Assembly (NCBI GenBank): GCA_016841525.1
Contig: JAENYZ010000001.1
Span: 930,001-994,000 of the forward strand
DNA: 64,000 nucleotides
From: Anaerolineaceae bacterium
GTDB lineage: Bacteria; Chloroflexota; Anaerolineae; Anaerolineales; Anaerolineaceae
Reading direction: 5' to 3'
The notes below the pieces were generated by a model, which was given only the letters and a program-made list of their open reading frames with translations, had not been told where the DNA came from and did not search any database. Position numbers and translations under genes: made by a program. Positions 7,659-16,339 of this stretch are shown in pieces; position 1 is the stretch's first letter; each line of letters begins with the position of its first letter.

Positions 7659-9215
7659 ATGATGAAAAAAAATCGACTGTCCATTGCAATCCTAATACTC
7701 CTTAGTTTTTTACTGACAACCGGAGGTGAAGTTAAAGCAGAACCGCGAATGAGCTACCTTTTTGTCGTTCCCAATGGTTCCACAACAAGCGAATTCTGCA
7801 CAATATTAGAACCGTGTGATCTTAATTATGCAATTTATAAGGCCGATCCAGGCGATATCCTTATTGTTCACAGCGGTGTCTATACCCCAACGATAATGGG
7901 GGATGACTTTATTATTATTAATAAGAACCTTACCCTTTGGGGAAGCTGTGAGTTTGATGCAACAACCCCTTATATTTGCTCCCCAGATGAACGGAGTTCT
8001 TTCCTCGATGCTGAACTGTCAAAGCGGGTGGTCGGGATATATGGGACCGGAAGTGAAGAAGTCCATATTGAAGGATTTACCATCATGCGGGGCATCGGCA
8101 CCGGCATGGGTCCTTCCTGTTATGGATATAGTGGCTGCGGTGCGGGTATCCACGCTTCCAATCTGGAAAAATTGACCTTGATCAATAATGAACTGTGGGC
8201 CAATGAAGCAGGCAGTACCGATGGATTAGGCGGGGGTCTCTTTGCAGATAATGTTAATTTTGTGAAAGCTGAGGACAACACATTTAAATTCAACCAAGCA
8301 ACCGAAACAGGTATAGGCGGCGGCGGTGGGGCATTTGTAATTAATTCGGGCGGCCCCCATGCGGTTGAATTTGACCGTAACCTGTTCTATGGGAATGAAA
8401 TCAGCACAGAAAATAGTTCTGGCAATGCAGGGGCAGGTTTAGCAGTCACTGCCAGTAACAACGTCCAGGTCACCAATAATACATTTGAGTATCAAAACTC
8501 TCTCAATAAAAGCAATGATATAAGGGGGTCATCTCTGTATATCTCAAATACTACTGGTTATTCTATAGAAGGGAATACATTCAACAATGACTGGGGAAGA
8601 GCAGTCACATATATCGGTTATAACACGGACGGCAGCATATTTAAGAATAAGTGGTGGAACAACACAATAATTTATAACATTGAGCTTGCAGGATATTTAC
8701 AGGCGGATATTTTCAACAACTTCCTTGGAAGAGAGATCTTAACCACTGCATCCCGTGGCGGTGGTTCGAGTAATATCTATCTTCATTCAGATGATATTAG
8801 TGGTTACAATGACGTGGACATTTACTTCAATACTTTCGCTGCAGCTAATCTTGGTGTTGAAGTAGGCCAATATTCTTCTGTTGGAATTTTCAGCAACATA
8901 TTTACAGCGTTGTCTGACCCGATCTATTTATACCCAACCAATGTTACTTCCAATATTGTCAATAACCTCTTTTACAACAATCCTTCAAATAGTAATCCGG
9001 GAACAAATCCAATTTATGCAGATCCAAAATTGGTGGATGTTGACAATGGGGATTTCCACCTGCTGCCTGGATCAGGTGCGATTGACGAAGCTTCAGCATG
9101 TGATTTCAATCAAGATATCGATGGGGATTTCCGACCGGTCGGATCAGGTCTTACACCTTATGATATCGGCGCAGATGAATTTAATTATAAAATTTGGCTG
9201 CCGTTAATTCTGTGA
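7659..9215 (+). CDS. Secreted right-handed beta-helix protein with choice-of-anchor Q-like end
   Basis: 518 residues from ATG 7659 (GGAGGAAT directly upstream; a second ATG follows at 7662). A signal peptide MMKKNRLSIAILILLSFLLTT is followed by a region rich in Asn/Gly turns of the parallel beta-helix type (repeated N-x-L/F-x-x-N motifs such as NNELWANEA, DRNLFYGNE, TNNTFEY, FYNNP), as in pectate-lyase-like and polymorphic surface proteins. Near the C-terminus HLLPGSGAIDEA, DIDGDFRP and DIGADEF are the choice-of-anchor Q pattern. The last residues KIWLPLIL resemble the hydrophobic tails of many Anaerolineae exported proteins. Likely a surface or extracellular carbohydrate-related protein; substrate unknown. 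Confidence 0.85.
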   Translation: MMKKNRLSIAILILLSFLLTTGGEVKAEPRMSYLFVVPNGSTTSEFCTILEPCDLNYAIYKADPGDILIVHSGVYTPTIMGDDFIIINKNLTLWGSCEFDATTPYICSPDERSSFLDAELSKRVVGIYGTGSEEVHIEGFTIMRGIGTGMGPSCYGYSGCGAGIHASNLEKLTLINNELWANEAGSTDGLGGGLFADNVNFVKAEDNTFKFNQATETGIGGGGGAFVINSGGPHAVEFDRNLFYGNEISTENSSGNAGAGLAVTASNNVQVTNNTFEYQNSLNKSNDIRGSSLYISNTTGYSIEGNTFNNDWGRAVTYIGYNTDGSIFKNKWWNNTIIYNIELAGYLQADIFNNFLGREILTTASRGGGSSNIYLHSDDISGYNDVDIYFNTFAAANLGVEVGQYSSVGIFSNIFTALSDPIYLYPTNVTSNIVNNLFYNNPSNSNPGTNPIYADPKLVDVDNGDFHLLPGSGAIDEASACDFNQDIDGDFRPVGSGLTPYDIGADEFNYKIWLPLIL

Positions 9216-9379
9216 TAGATTATCCAGGGTGATTATCCTAACAACCTGATCTAAGTGGATAAAACTTAAACCGTATACAGATTGCGAAACAAGTCGCGAA
9301 AATTATCGTTGCGTTTTCCTTCCACCGCCTGAGATACTTGAGATAGTCGTCAGATTCCAATCGCCGATCACTCTAATAA

Positions 9380-9742
9380 TTATTCCTCAGGCCAAGGCAA
9401 ATAATCCTCAAATTTAATCAGGGCATATTCAAAAACCCAGCCCTCTATATCTTCATAGATTCCTTTTACAGGGCACATAACTTCACCATCATTTACTTTA
9501 CTCTCACGGCATCTCCCGGTCTTATTGACCCATAGTCCATCATAAAGCGGATCAAAGGATTCACTGTCTTTTAGTGATTCAAAGATACCTGATCCCGGTT
9601 GAACCATCATTGAATTTTCTACAATGGCATTTGCGTCAGTGAAACGATCGCTAATGCTGCAACTGGATAGCAAAGAGAATAGAATAATAAATCCAATCAA
9701 AATGATATATTGATTCCCCTTCTTATTTTCGATATATTTCAC
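9380..9742 (-). CDS. Small hypothetical lipoprotein
   Basis: 120 residues, GTG start with AAGGAG seven bases upstream. Residues 14-28 are hydrophobic and end in the lipobox LLSSC, so the mature protein should be lipid-anchored with Cys28 at its N-terminus. The remainder is acidic with a CRESKV...GEVMC pair of cysteines that might form a disulfide and a WVFEYALIKFEDYLPW end. No family recognised. Confidence 0.7.
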   Translation of the reverse strand: MKYIENKKGNQYIILIGFIILFSLLSSCSISDRFTDANAIVENSMMVQPGSGIFESLKDSESFDPLYDGLWVNKTGRCRESKVNDGEVMCPVKGIYEDIEGWVFEYALIKFEDYLPWPEE

Positions 9743-9891
9743 TATCTACTCCTTCTCCGGTTTTATATACATAACTAAACGATCTCATTCATCATCAAGA
9801 ATACAATACTTTTCAATTGTTCTACTGCAAAGGAAGCAATTGGACTTAGTTACATTTGTCTTTAAATACTATGCAAGTAAAAGGAAAGTGT

Positions 9892-10314
9892 TCAGACAGA
9901 TTCGCTTTCTACCTGGGATTTTTTACCCAGTTTTACAGCCGCGATAAAGTCAAATTGATCCATACCTTCGAGCTCAAAACCAGACTTGAAGCGTAACTTT
10001 AAGGGCTCACCTCGATAGGTCTTTTGGATATCCAGGATTGTGTTGTTCAACGGGTCTGTGGAGAAGTCAACCTCATCAAAATCAGCAAAAATCACAGACT
10101 CATGGCTTTTACTTGATTCAGGAAAAATGATCAGGCGTTGGTCTGTTACGCCAACATAAAATTTTGAGGCTAAAATCCAGGCCATTCCTCGGCTGAGCAG
10201 CAGCCATGAGGTTGAAGGAACTTTTTTCATGACGCCGATGGACAACAATTTTTCTTCGTCATCCAAGATATCAGAGAGAATCTTCTTAATTTGGGATTGG
10301 TTAATTTGTGCCAT
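9892..10314 (-). CDS. PH-domain-like (YokE-type) hypothetical protein
   Basis: 140 residues, ATG with AAAGGAAAT upstream. The arrangement LDDEEKLLSIGVMKKV...WILASKFYVGVTDQRLIIFP...VIFADFDEVDF...LRFKSG resembles the bacterial PH domain of YokE/DUF1696-like proteins (beta-sheet capped by a helix). Cytosolic, no signal or membrane segment apart from one apolar strand pair. Stands alone between a lipoprotein and the exporter module. Role unknown. Confidence 0.6.
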   Translation of the reverse strand: MAQINQSQIKKILSDILDDEEKLLSIGVMKKVPSTSWLLLSRGMAWILASKFYVGVTDQRLIIFPESSKSHESVIFADFDEVDFSTDPLNNTILDIQKTYRGEPLKLRFKSGFELEGMDQFDFIAAVKLGKKSQVESESV

Positions 10315-10636
10315 ACCGATTTCCTTTCATCAGGTCGCATTAATAGAACTTATTTACAGTATATAAAATAAAAATAGATATAGCAATAGATAATCTACGG
10401 AATATGGGTCATGTATGATTCAAAAAAGTCGGCTGGATACTCATTTAACAATTGGTATCCTTTTGTATTTCCCTTGAGTTTCATTAATAAGCCTGGTTCT
10501 TATTGACCTTAATAAATGTTCACAGATCAGCAGTTTACTATTACAATTTATAAATCTCTATTCTTCATTTCAGATCAAATCTCTTAATCACGATAATTAT
10601 CGATAAAAATCAACCAAAGTATGAAAAAGGATATCC
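10315..10636. promoter_or_regulatory. Divergent intergenic region with palindrome CGATAATTATCG
   Basis: This 322-base region separates a minus-strand gene from the ABC-LytTR regulator. A perfect 12-base palindrome lies at 10591-10602, 35 bases before the regulator start, a fitting place for an operator. No clear promoter pair was fixed. Confidence 0.35.
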
Positions 10637-11629
10637 ATGATCCAGATCAGAAACCTCTCTAAGATCATCAATGGTCGTACGATACTAGATTTAGAGGATA
10701 TATATGCCAATCCTGGTGAAATTATTGCCGTTGTTGGACCGGCGGACAGCGGCCTTGATATTTTGTTAGAAATTTTACTTGGAAAAGCATCACCATCATC
10801 CGGTGAGATCACAATTGAAGGCAAGATTCCTGCAAAAGATCAAAAAAACCTGGATAAAACGATGGGTGTGCTTTTCCAGGACGATGGTCTTTACCCGCAT
10901 CTATCCGTCGAAAAAAATCTGCAGTTCTTTGCACGATTATATGGGTTATCTAATAGAAGGGTTTCAGAAATCCTGGAAACCATAGGTCTTGCAGATCAAC
11001 CCAAAGGAAAGGTCAACCAGTTACCATCGGGGTTAGCAAGACGCCTTGCTTTTGGAAGGGCGCTTCTTCATCAACCATCAATTTTGATATTAGGATATCC
11101 CTTTGCAAGGTGCGATGAAGATTCCCTCAACCTGATCAAACAACTTATTCGCCAAGAATCCGATCAAGGAAAGTCGATAATGATCCTGGATGAAGATGCG
11201 GCAAACCTTGGAGATCTATGTTCCCGGATTTATTTTTTCAAGCAAGGGCGAATCGAGCAAATCCTTGAAGGAGACGAACCTCAGCCGTCCAACCTTCCAT
11301 TTAAAATTCCTGTAAAACTTGAAGGGAAAGTCGCCTTACTCAACCCGAGTGATATTCTCTATGCAGAGGCATTTGAAGGTCGTACCCTCCTGATCACCAG
11401 GGATGGAAAATTGGATTCGCAATACACCCTTCAGGATCTGGAAGAGCGTTTAAAGCGTTCAGGTTTTTTTCGGGCACATCGCTCTTTTTTAGTGAACCTC
11501 CAGCATGTTCAGGAGGTTATCCCCTATAGCAAAAACAGTTTCAGCCTCAGGTTAATTGACAAGGATCACACAGAAATCCCATTAAGCAAAAATTCAGCTG
11601 CAGAATTACGAGATATGCTTGATTATTAA
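10637..11629 (+). CDS. Degenerate ABC ATPase fused to a LytTR DNA-binding domain
   Basis: 330 residues; ATG with AAAGGAT upstream. Residues 1-210 have the fold order of an ABC ATPase, but key residues are lost: the Walker A position reads GPADSGLD (G34-D41, no Lys or Ser/Thr), the signature is LPSGLARRLAFGRAL, Walker B (ILILGYPFARCD) lacks the catalytic Asp-Glu, and the H-loop His is absent. Residues about 222-330 form a LytTR domain (GFFRAHRSFLVNLQHVQEVI is the hallmark). The protein is therefore probably not a transport ATPase but a regulator, perhaps sensing nucleotide or the partner exporter encoded just downstream (11755-14869). A rho-independent terminator follows. Confidence 0.88.
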   Translation: MIQIRNLSKIINGRTILDLEDIYANPGEIIAVVGPADSGLDILLEILLGKASPSSGEITIEGKIPAKDQKNLDKTMGVLFQDDGLYPHLSVEKNLQFFARLYGLSNRRVSEILETIGLADQPKGKVNQLPSGLARRLAFGRALLHQPSILILGYPFARCDEDSLNLIKQLIRQESDQGKSIMILDEDAANLGDLCSRIYFFKQGRIEQILEGDEPQPSNLPFKIPVKLEGKVALLNPSDILYAEAFEGRTLLITRDGKLDSQYTLQDLEERLKRSGFFRAHRSFLVNLQHVQEVIPYSKNSFSLRLIDKDHTEIPLSKNSAAELRDMLDY

Positions 11630-11664
11630 GGGGCCATTCAACCCTCAATTTTCACCTTTTATAT

Positions 11665-11691
11665 CGCCAGAGAGCCTTCTGGCGTTTTTTT
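11665..11691 (+). terminator. Rho-independent terminator after the ABC-LytTR gene
   Basis: Stem CGCCAGA / TCTGGCG with a short loop (11665-11684) followed by seven T. It separates the regulator from the exporter operon. Confidence 0.85.
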
Positions 11692-11754
11692 ATTGATTTG
11701 CTACCTTCAATTTAATATACTTGAGATAGAAAAAATCTTATTGAAAGGAAAACC

Positions 11755-11928
11755 ATGAACAAAAATTCCTCCCCAACAATCCTCTATCCAATCCTGGGCA
11801 GCCTTATTGGCATGATCCTAGGGTTCACCATCTTCATCATCACAGAGCAGATCATATTTCTTATCGTTTTCTTCACCATAGGAATGATCCTTGGCATGAT
11901 ACTAGGCCAACAGAAAGAAAATAAATAA
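11755..11928 (+). CDS. Small two-helix membrane protein
   Basis: 57 residues: MNKNSSPTILYPILGSLIGM onwards, two hydrophobic helices separated by ITEQI, with GMILG repeats, and a charged tail QQKENK. GAAAGG lies upstream at good spacing. It is 25 bases before the ATPase of the exporter and on the same strand, so it is likely the first gene of that operon. No family recognised; it could be an accessory subunit of the transporter. Confidence 0.7.
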   Translation: MNKNSSPTILYPILGSLIGMILGFTIFIITEQIIFLIVFFTIGMILGMILGQQKENK

Positions 11929-11953
11929 GACCCAGGAATAAGGAGTAAAATTG

Positions 11954-12685
11954 ATGAAAGCCATTACAACCACTAATTTAACAAAAAAGTTTGCTGACCT
12001 GACCGCAGTAGATGGAATCAGTTTCTCAGTCAATTCTGGAGAGGTATTTGGCTTCCTTGGTCCTAATGGAGCCGGAAAGACAACCACCATTCGTATGCTG
12101 ACAGGACAGCTGCTGCCCAGCTCGGGTCAGGCAACAGTTGCAGGTTTTGACATCCATTCAGAGCGAGAGTGCTTAAAACCAAAAATTGGTGTTATTTTCG
12201 AGTTTCAAAACCTATACGAAAGGCTTTCTGCCAAAGATAACCTGAACTTTATGCGCCAGCTCTATGGTGTCAAACAGGCAAGGGTTGACCAGGTACTGGA
12301 CCAGGTTGGCCTCAAGGACAGGGCGAATGAAAAGTTGAAAAATTATTCTAACGGCATGAAACAACGCTTATTGATTGCAAGGGCTTTGCTGCATGAGCCA
12401 GAGATCCTGTTCATGGACGAACCCACCCGTGGCCTTGACCCGGTGATCGCACTTCAAATTCGCCAGCTCATATCTCAGCTTGCTCTGGAAGGCAGAACCA
12501 TTTTCCTGACAACCCATTACATGGAGGAAGCAGACCGCCTCTGTGACCGGGTAGCGATCATCAACCATGGAAGGGTCATCGCGCTTGATACTCCCTTAAA
12601 ATTGAAGGAAAATTTTGGCCCCACATTGGAAGATGCCTATATCGAATTAACTGGGCATAGTATGGAAAGCAGTGTGTTACGATGA
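11954..12685 (+). CDS. ABC exporter ATP-binding protein (ABC-2 type)
   Basis: 243 residues from ATG 11954 (AGGAG eight bases upstream). All ATPase motifs are intact: Walker A GPNGAGKTTT, Q-loop replaced in context EFQNLYERLS, signature YSNGMKQRLLIARAL, Walker B ILFMDEPTRGLDP and H-loop TTHYMEEADRLCDR. This is the DrrA/NatA-like group that energises ABC-2 permeases. Its stop overlaps the start of the first permease (ATGA at 12682), so the three genes act together. Substrate unknown; drug, ion or lipid export are all possible. Confidence 0.93.
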   Translation: MKAITTTNLTKKFADLTAVDGISFSVNSGEVFGFLGPNGAGKTTTIRMLTGQLLPSSGQATVAGFDIHSERECLKPKIGVIFEFQNLYERLSAKDNLNFMRQLYGVKQARVDQVLDQVGLKDRANEKLKNYSNGMKQRLLIARALLHEPEILFMDEPTRGLDPVIALQIRQLISQLALEGRTIFLTTHYMEEADRLCDRVAIINHGRVIALDTPLKLKENFGPTLEDAYIELTGHSMESSVLR

Positions 12686-13776
12686 ATAAAAAATTTCGAA
12701 ATATAAGAATTGTTCTGGCAATCGCCTGGAAAGATATTTTGGAGGGATGGAAAAACAAGGTTATCATCACAGCTGTCATCACCGCCTTGTTCTTGGTCGT
12801 TTTCTACACTTACTTACCGGACCTCACCAGGGGAGATGAATTGCCTCTGATGGTTATTTTTGACCCATATGATTACATTTCATTTGAAGATACAACAGGT
12901 ATTAAAGATTTCAACTACCGCGTGGAAAAGATAGAACAAAATTTCCTATATGTTCTGAGGGATATGGAAACGCCTGTCATTGGTCTTCTGCTCGAAGAAG
13001 ACCCGCTAAATCCAACAGCAAATTCGCCGCTTATCCTTCAAGGATATTATCCATATTGGATGAAATCTTCCCAAATAGAAGATATCAAATCCTCTGCAGA
13101 AATGACTTTAGGAAACTTATGGGAAATCTCTATTGAATTTTATGATGATATGATAATCGTTTATCCCGTAATGGAAAATTATGCTTTTGGCAAAACTTTT
13201 ATTGCCAGCATAGGTCTATTGCTGCAATTAACCATCATGGGACTCTCAATGGCACCTCAATTAATCGTCGAGGAAAAGGATTCCCAAACCCTCCAGGCTA
13301 TTGTTGTGTCACCTGCAACGCTGGGACATTTTATTCTTGGAAAGACACTGGCAGTTCTTTTTTATACAATGCTTACAACCGCTATCGGATTAATTTTTGT
13401 TGGACCTCTAATCATACATTGGGGGTTAACATTGGCAGCTTTGTTCATCGGGATGCTTGTAATCATCACACCTGGAATACTTTTAGGAACACTGCTCGAG
13501 AACAAACAACAGATCCAGATTTGGGTATGGGTTATGTTCATTCCAATCATGCTGCCGATGTTCTTTTCAATCGTGCGTATATTACCTGAAGGTTTGATGA
13601 ATGTTTTAGATTGGTGGCCAACCGTCGCCTTAGCCCGACTTCTTCGAACTGGATTTACACTCAATCCTCCCATAAATACCTACAAAATGGAAATAATTTA
13701 TTTAGTTTCTCTAACCTTAATTCTATTTGGTATCACCTTATGGGTTATTAAAAAGAAAACTATAAAAGGAGCCTGA
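12682..13776 (+). CDS. ABC-2 type permease, first subunit
   Basis: 364 residues. One N-terminal transmembrane helix (about 30-48), a large extracytoplasmic domain (about 50-170), then five to six helices at the C-terminal end with the ABC-2 signature region VEEKDSQTLQAIVVSPATLGHFILGK. Architecture matches NatB-like permeases. It overlaps the ATPase by four bases and is followed one base later by a paralogue sharing the EK(D/E)...TL(Q/D)A..VSPATL motif, so the exporter is probably a heterodimer. Confidence 0.88.
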   Translation: MNKKFRNIRIVLAIAWKDILEGWKNKVIITAVITALFLVVFYTYLPDLTRGDELPLMVIFDPYDYISFEDTTGIKDFNYRVEKIEQNFLYVLRDMETPVIGLLLEEDPLNPTANSPLILQGYYPYWMKSSQIEDIKSSAEMTLGNLWEISIEFYDDMIIVYPVMENYAFGKTFIASIGLLLQLTIMGLSMAPQLIVEEKDSQTLQAIVVSPATLGHFILGKTLAVLFYTMLTTAIGLIFVGPLIIHWGLTLAALFIGMLVIITPGILLGTLLENKQQIQIWVWVMFIPIMLPMFFSIVRILPEGLMNVLDWWPTVALARLLRTGFTLNPPINTYKMEIIYLVSLTLILFGITLWVIKKKTIKGA

Positions 13777-13777
13777 A

Positions 13778-14869
13778 ATGGCAGCGAGAAAATCCAGACA
13801 TCTTAACATGATCTTTGCCATTGCGCAAAAAGATATTAGTCTTGCACTCAAAGATCGAATGATATTAGGCGTTATCATTGGTGTATTTCTCCTAATCTTG
13901 CCTTCACAATTATTACCAATCATTTTAAAAAATGAAAGCACGCCTCTGGCAGTAATTTATGGACTAGAACCCACTGCTATAGCAAATGGTTTGACCCACC
14001 TGCCAGATACCAGTGCCTTTTCAGTAAAAAGCGTTCCTGATCTTCGTGATGAAATTGCGAGTGGACGGAGCAGTATCATTGGCTTGGTACTGCCAGAAGA
14101 TTTTTCAGTAAGAGTCGCTACAAAAGAGAAAATCAATATTGATGCTTACGTTACTCACTGGACAGAACCAGAGGATGCAAGCCAATTGGAAGAGCATTTC
14201 GAAAATAAAATCAATGAACTGACAGGCAGCCCAATTGATATCACCATCGTTGATGATCAGGTTTATCCGGATGAAGACACACGCGGATTACAAGTAATGT
14301 TCATTTTACAATTGATAAACGCCGTCATGACCATCACCCTCATCCTGGTGCCACAGCTAATCATCACTGAAAAGGAAACCCATACACTGGATGCTTTACT
14401 GGTATCCCCTGCCACTTTAACTGAACTTGTTATTGGAAAAGGTCTGGTCGGTATCTTTTATGCTGCAATTGCTGTTTCCATTGTCATATCGATGAATATG
14501 AAAATTATTGCCCATTGGCCCCTTTTGATTGTGACGGTTTTCAGTGGGATCATCTTAGCAGTGCTAACGGGTTTATTGATTGGCCTCCTCTTTGGGAATT
14601 ATCAACAGGCTACGATTACAATGTGGTTTTTTGGGCTTTTAGCGATTGCTCCCCCATTCATTATTTTAATCCTGACTGCTGAATTACCAGGAATTTTGGA
14701 TACCATCATAAACTGGGTCCCTAGCGGACAGCTGGCAAACCTATTCTTGATGAGCCTGATGAAATCGGTGGAAAAACAAACAGCTTTTCTGGGTTTGGCA
14801 TCAATCTGGGTTGTGAATTTGATTCTCTTTGGCCTGACTCTCTGGCAAATTAAGCGGCAAATGAAATGA
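13778..14869 (+). CDS. ABC-2 type permease, second subunit
   Basis: 363 residues, paralogue of the gene before it: one N-terminal helix after IAQKDISLALKDRMILG, an exterior domain, then the conserved ITEKETHTLDALLVSPATL stretch and the terminal helix bundle ending LWQIKRQMK. The start is one base after the previous stop with AAAAGGAG upstream. Last gene of the exporter operon. Confidence 0.88.
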   Translation: MAARKSRHLNMIFAIAQKDISLALKDRMILGVIIGVFLLILPSQLLPIILKNESTPLAVIYGLEPTAIANGLTHLPDTSAFSVKSVPDLRDEIASGRSSIIGLVLPEDFSVRVATKEKINIDAYVTHWTEPEDASQLEEHFENKINELTGSPIDITIVDDQVYPDEDTRGLQVMFILQLINAVMTITLILVPQLIITEKETHTLDALLVSPATLTELVIGKGLVGIFYAAIAVSIVISMNMKIIAHWPLLIVTVFSGIILAVLTGLLIGLLFGNYQQATITMWFFGLLAIAPPFIILILTAELPGILDTIINWVPSGQLANLFLMSLMKSVEKQTAFLGLASIWVVNLILFGLTLWQIKRQMK

Positions 14870-14960
14870 GATATGCTGATCAAGGCGGAAAAAAGTTGAT
14901 TCACGCCTATCTAAATAGATCAACCAAGAAAGCCAATAAAGATCATTATTTCATTACTGG

Positions 14961-15299
14961 CTATTTCTGACGCCTACCCCACAAAATAAGCAGCCCACCA
15001 ATGATCAATGGCCCACCGACAGTCATCACTGGCAACAAACGGTTGCTGCCAGCAGTCACCAAGGCAAAGATGACGAACAGGATCCCCGCCCCTAGCACAA
15101 ACCATAAGCCAATCCTCACTTTAACCCATGCCGTGATAACACTGATAATGGTAAGCAAACTGAGTATTGCCATACCAAGCGTTTCAGCATCAGTGGATAT
15201 TGGCGCTCCTTCGAAAATACCTCCAACCATGATAAATAGAAGACCCCCAGCAATGACTGAGATCATAATTAACCCTATGATACGAGCTGTTTTTTTCAT
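14961..15299 (-). CDS. Small four-helix membrane protein
   Basis: 112 residues with four predicted helices (about 7-28, 38-58, 64-83, 88-108) separated by very short loops, ending LWGRRQK. AAGG lies upstream of the ATG. It is convergent with the exporter operon and divergent from the XRE regulator at 15589. No family recognised beyond general small hydrophobic proteins. Confidence 0.6.
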   Translation of the reverse strand: MKKTARIIGLIMISVIAGGLLFIMVGGIFEGAPISTDAETLGMAILSLLTIISVITAWVKVRIGLWFVLGAGILFVIFALVTAGSNRLLPVMTVGGPLIIGGLLILWGRRQK

Positions 15300-15588
15300 A
15301 ATAACCTTTCTTAATCAATTTATTACCTCAACAGCGTCCTATAATATCTTTTATATAAGTTTTTATTTCAAAGGTCAAGACTAATCAGAAACTTTTCATC
15401 AGCTTTAATCGCGAATTAAGTGGGGGTTTCTTACCCTCCAACTTCTCATACAAAATGGGGCTTTCTCCATGATACCAATGTCAACTTTGAGTTGCGCATT
15501 TAATAGTAATCGAAAAAATGGCTTGGTGGAATGTTATAAGACCGCATGTTATATTATAGAATATCAGTAGACAAAGGAGAAATATATC

Positions 15589-16296
15589 ATGAGCTTCGGG
15601 AAAAACCTTCAATACCTGCGCAAACTAAAAAACCTGACCCAGGAAGACCTTGCAGAAAAAATGGCTGTATCACGGCAGTCCATCTCCAAATGGGAATCTG
15701 ACGCAGCCTATCCAGAGATGGAAAAAATCTTTAAGCTATCCGATCTATTCAACATCTCGCTGGAGAAGCTGCTAAGGGAGGATCTAACCAGAAAAAGGGA
15801 TGCCTATTCAGAGATTCGAATAGAAACCGTCGATAGAATTCGCATGGCGCGTTATGTTGTCATCAGTCCTGAGCCAGAAAATGATTCCATCAATCATATG
15901 GAAAAGTGGCTGCCGGAAAGCGGTTTGCTGGATTACCCGGGTTACAAACCCAGGATGATCGGCTGGGATTTTCCCCATCTTTCCAGCGAACAGGTCAATG
16001 TTTACGGCTTACGCGGTTATGTTTCAGCCTATATCATCCCGGAAGACTTCACGCCCCACTGCGGCGGTGCAGAGATCGCATGGCAGGATAAGGACACTTA
16101 TGCTGTGATAACAATCACCGATCCATTCAGAGATGCCTTCGATTTAATTCCCAATGCATACAAAACTCTGCTCGCCCATATCAAGGAAAACAAGCTTGAG
16201 ATGAAATCCTGTGAGAACCGAATCTGTTTTGAGGAAGTCTACGAGCACGACGGCATTCAATATATGGATGTCTATATTCCCATCGATCAGGTGTGA
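15589..16296 (+). CDS. XRE-family regulator with GyrI-like effector-binding domain
   Basis: 235 residues, AAAGGAG upstream. Residues 5-60 are a Cro/C1 helix-turn-helix (LRKLKNLTQEDLAEKMAVSR then SISKWE and a short ALPELDKLF-like continuation). From about 75 to the end the sequence IRIETVDRIRMARYVVIS...EEVYEHDGIQYMDVYIPI is a GyrI-like/AraC effector-binding domain that binds small hydrophobic or cationic drugs in related proteins. Such fusions regulate drug efflux; the ABC exporter at 11.9-14.9 kb is a possible target, unproven. Confidence 0.88.
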   Translation: MSFGKNLQYLRKLKNLTQEDLAEKMAVSRQSISKWESDAAYPEMEKIFKLSDLFNISLEKLLREDLTRKRDAYSEIRIETVDRIRMARYVVISPEPENDSINHMEKWLPESGLLDYPGYKPRMIGWDFPHLSSEQVNVYGLRGYVSAYIIPEDFTPHCGGAEIAWQDKDTYAVITITDPFRDAFDLIPNAYKTLLAHIKENKLEMKSCENRICFEEVYEHDGIQYMDVYIPIDQV

Positions 16297-16339
16297 TAAA
16301 ACCGAGGATCATTAACCAACAGAACAGATAAATTATGGA

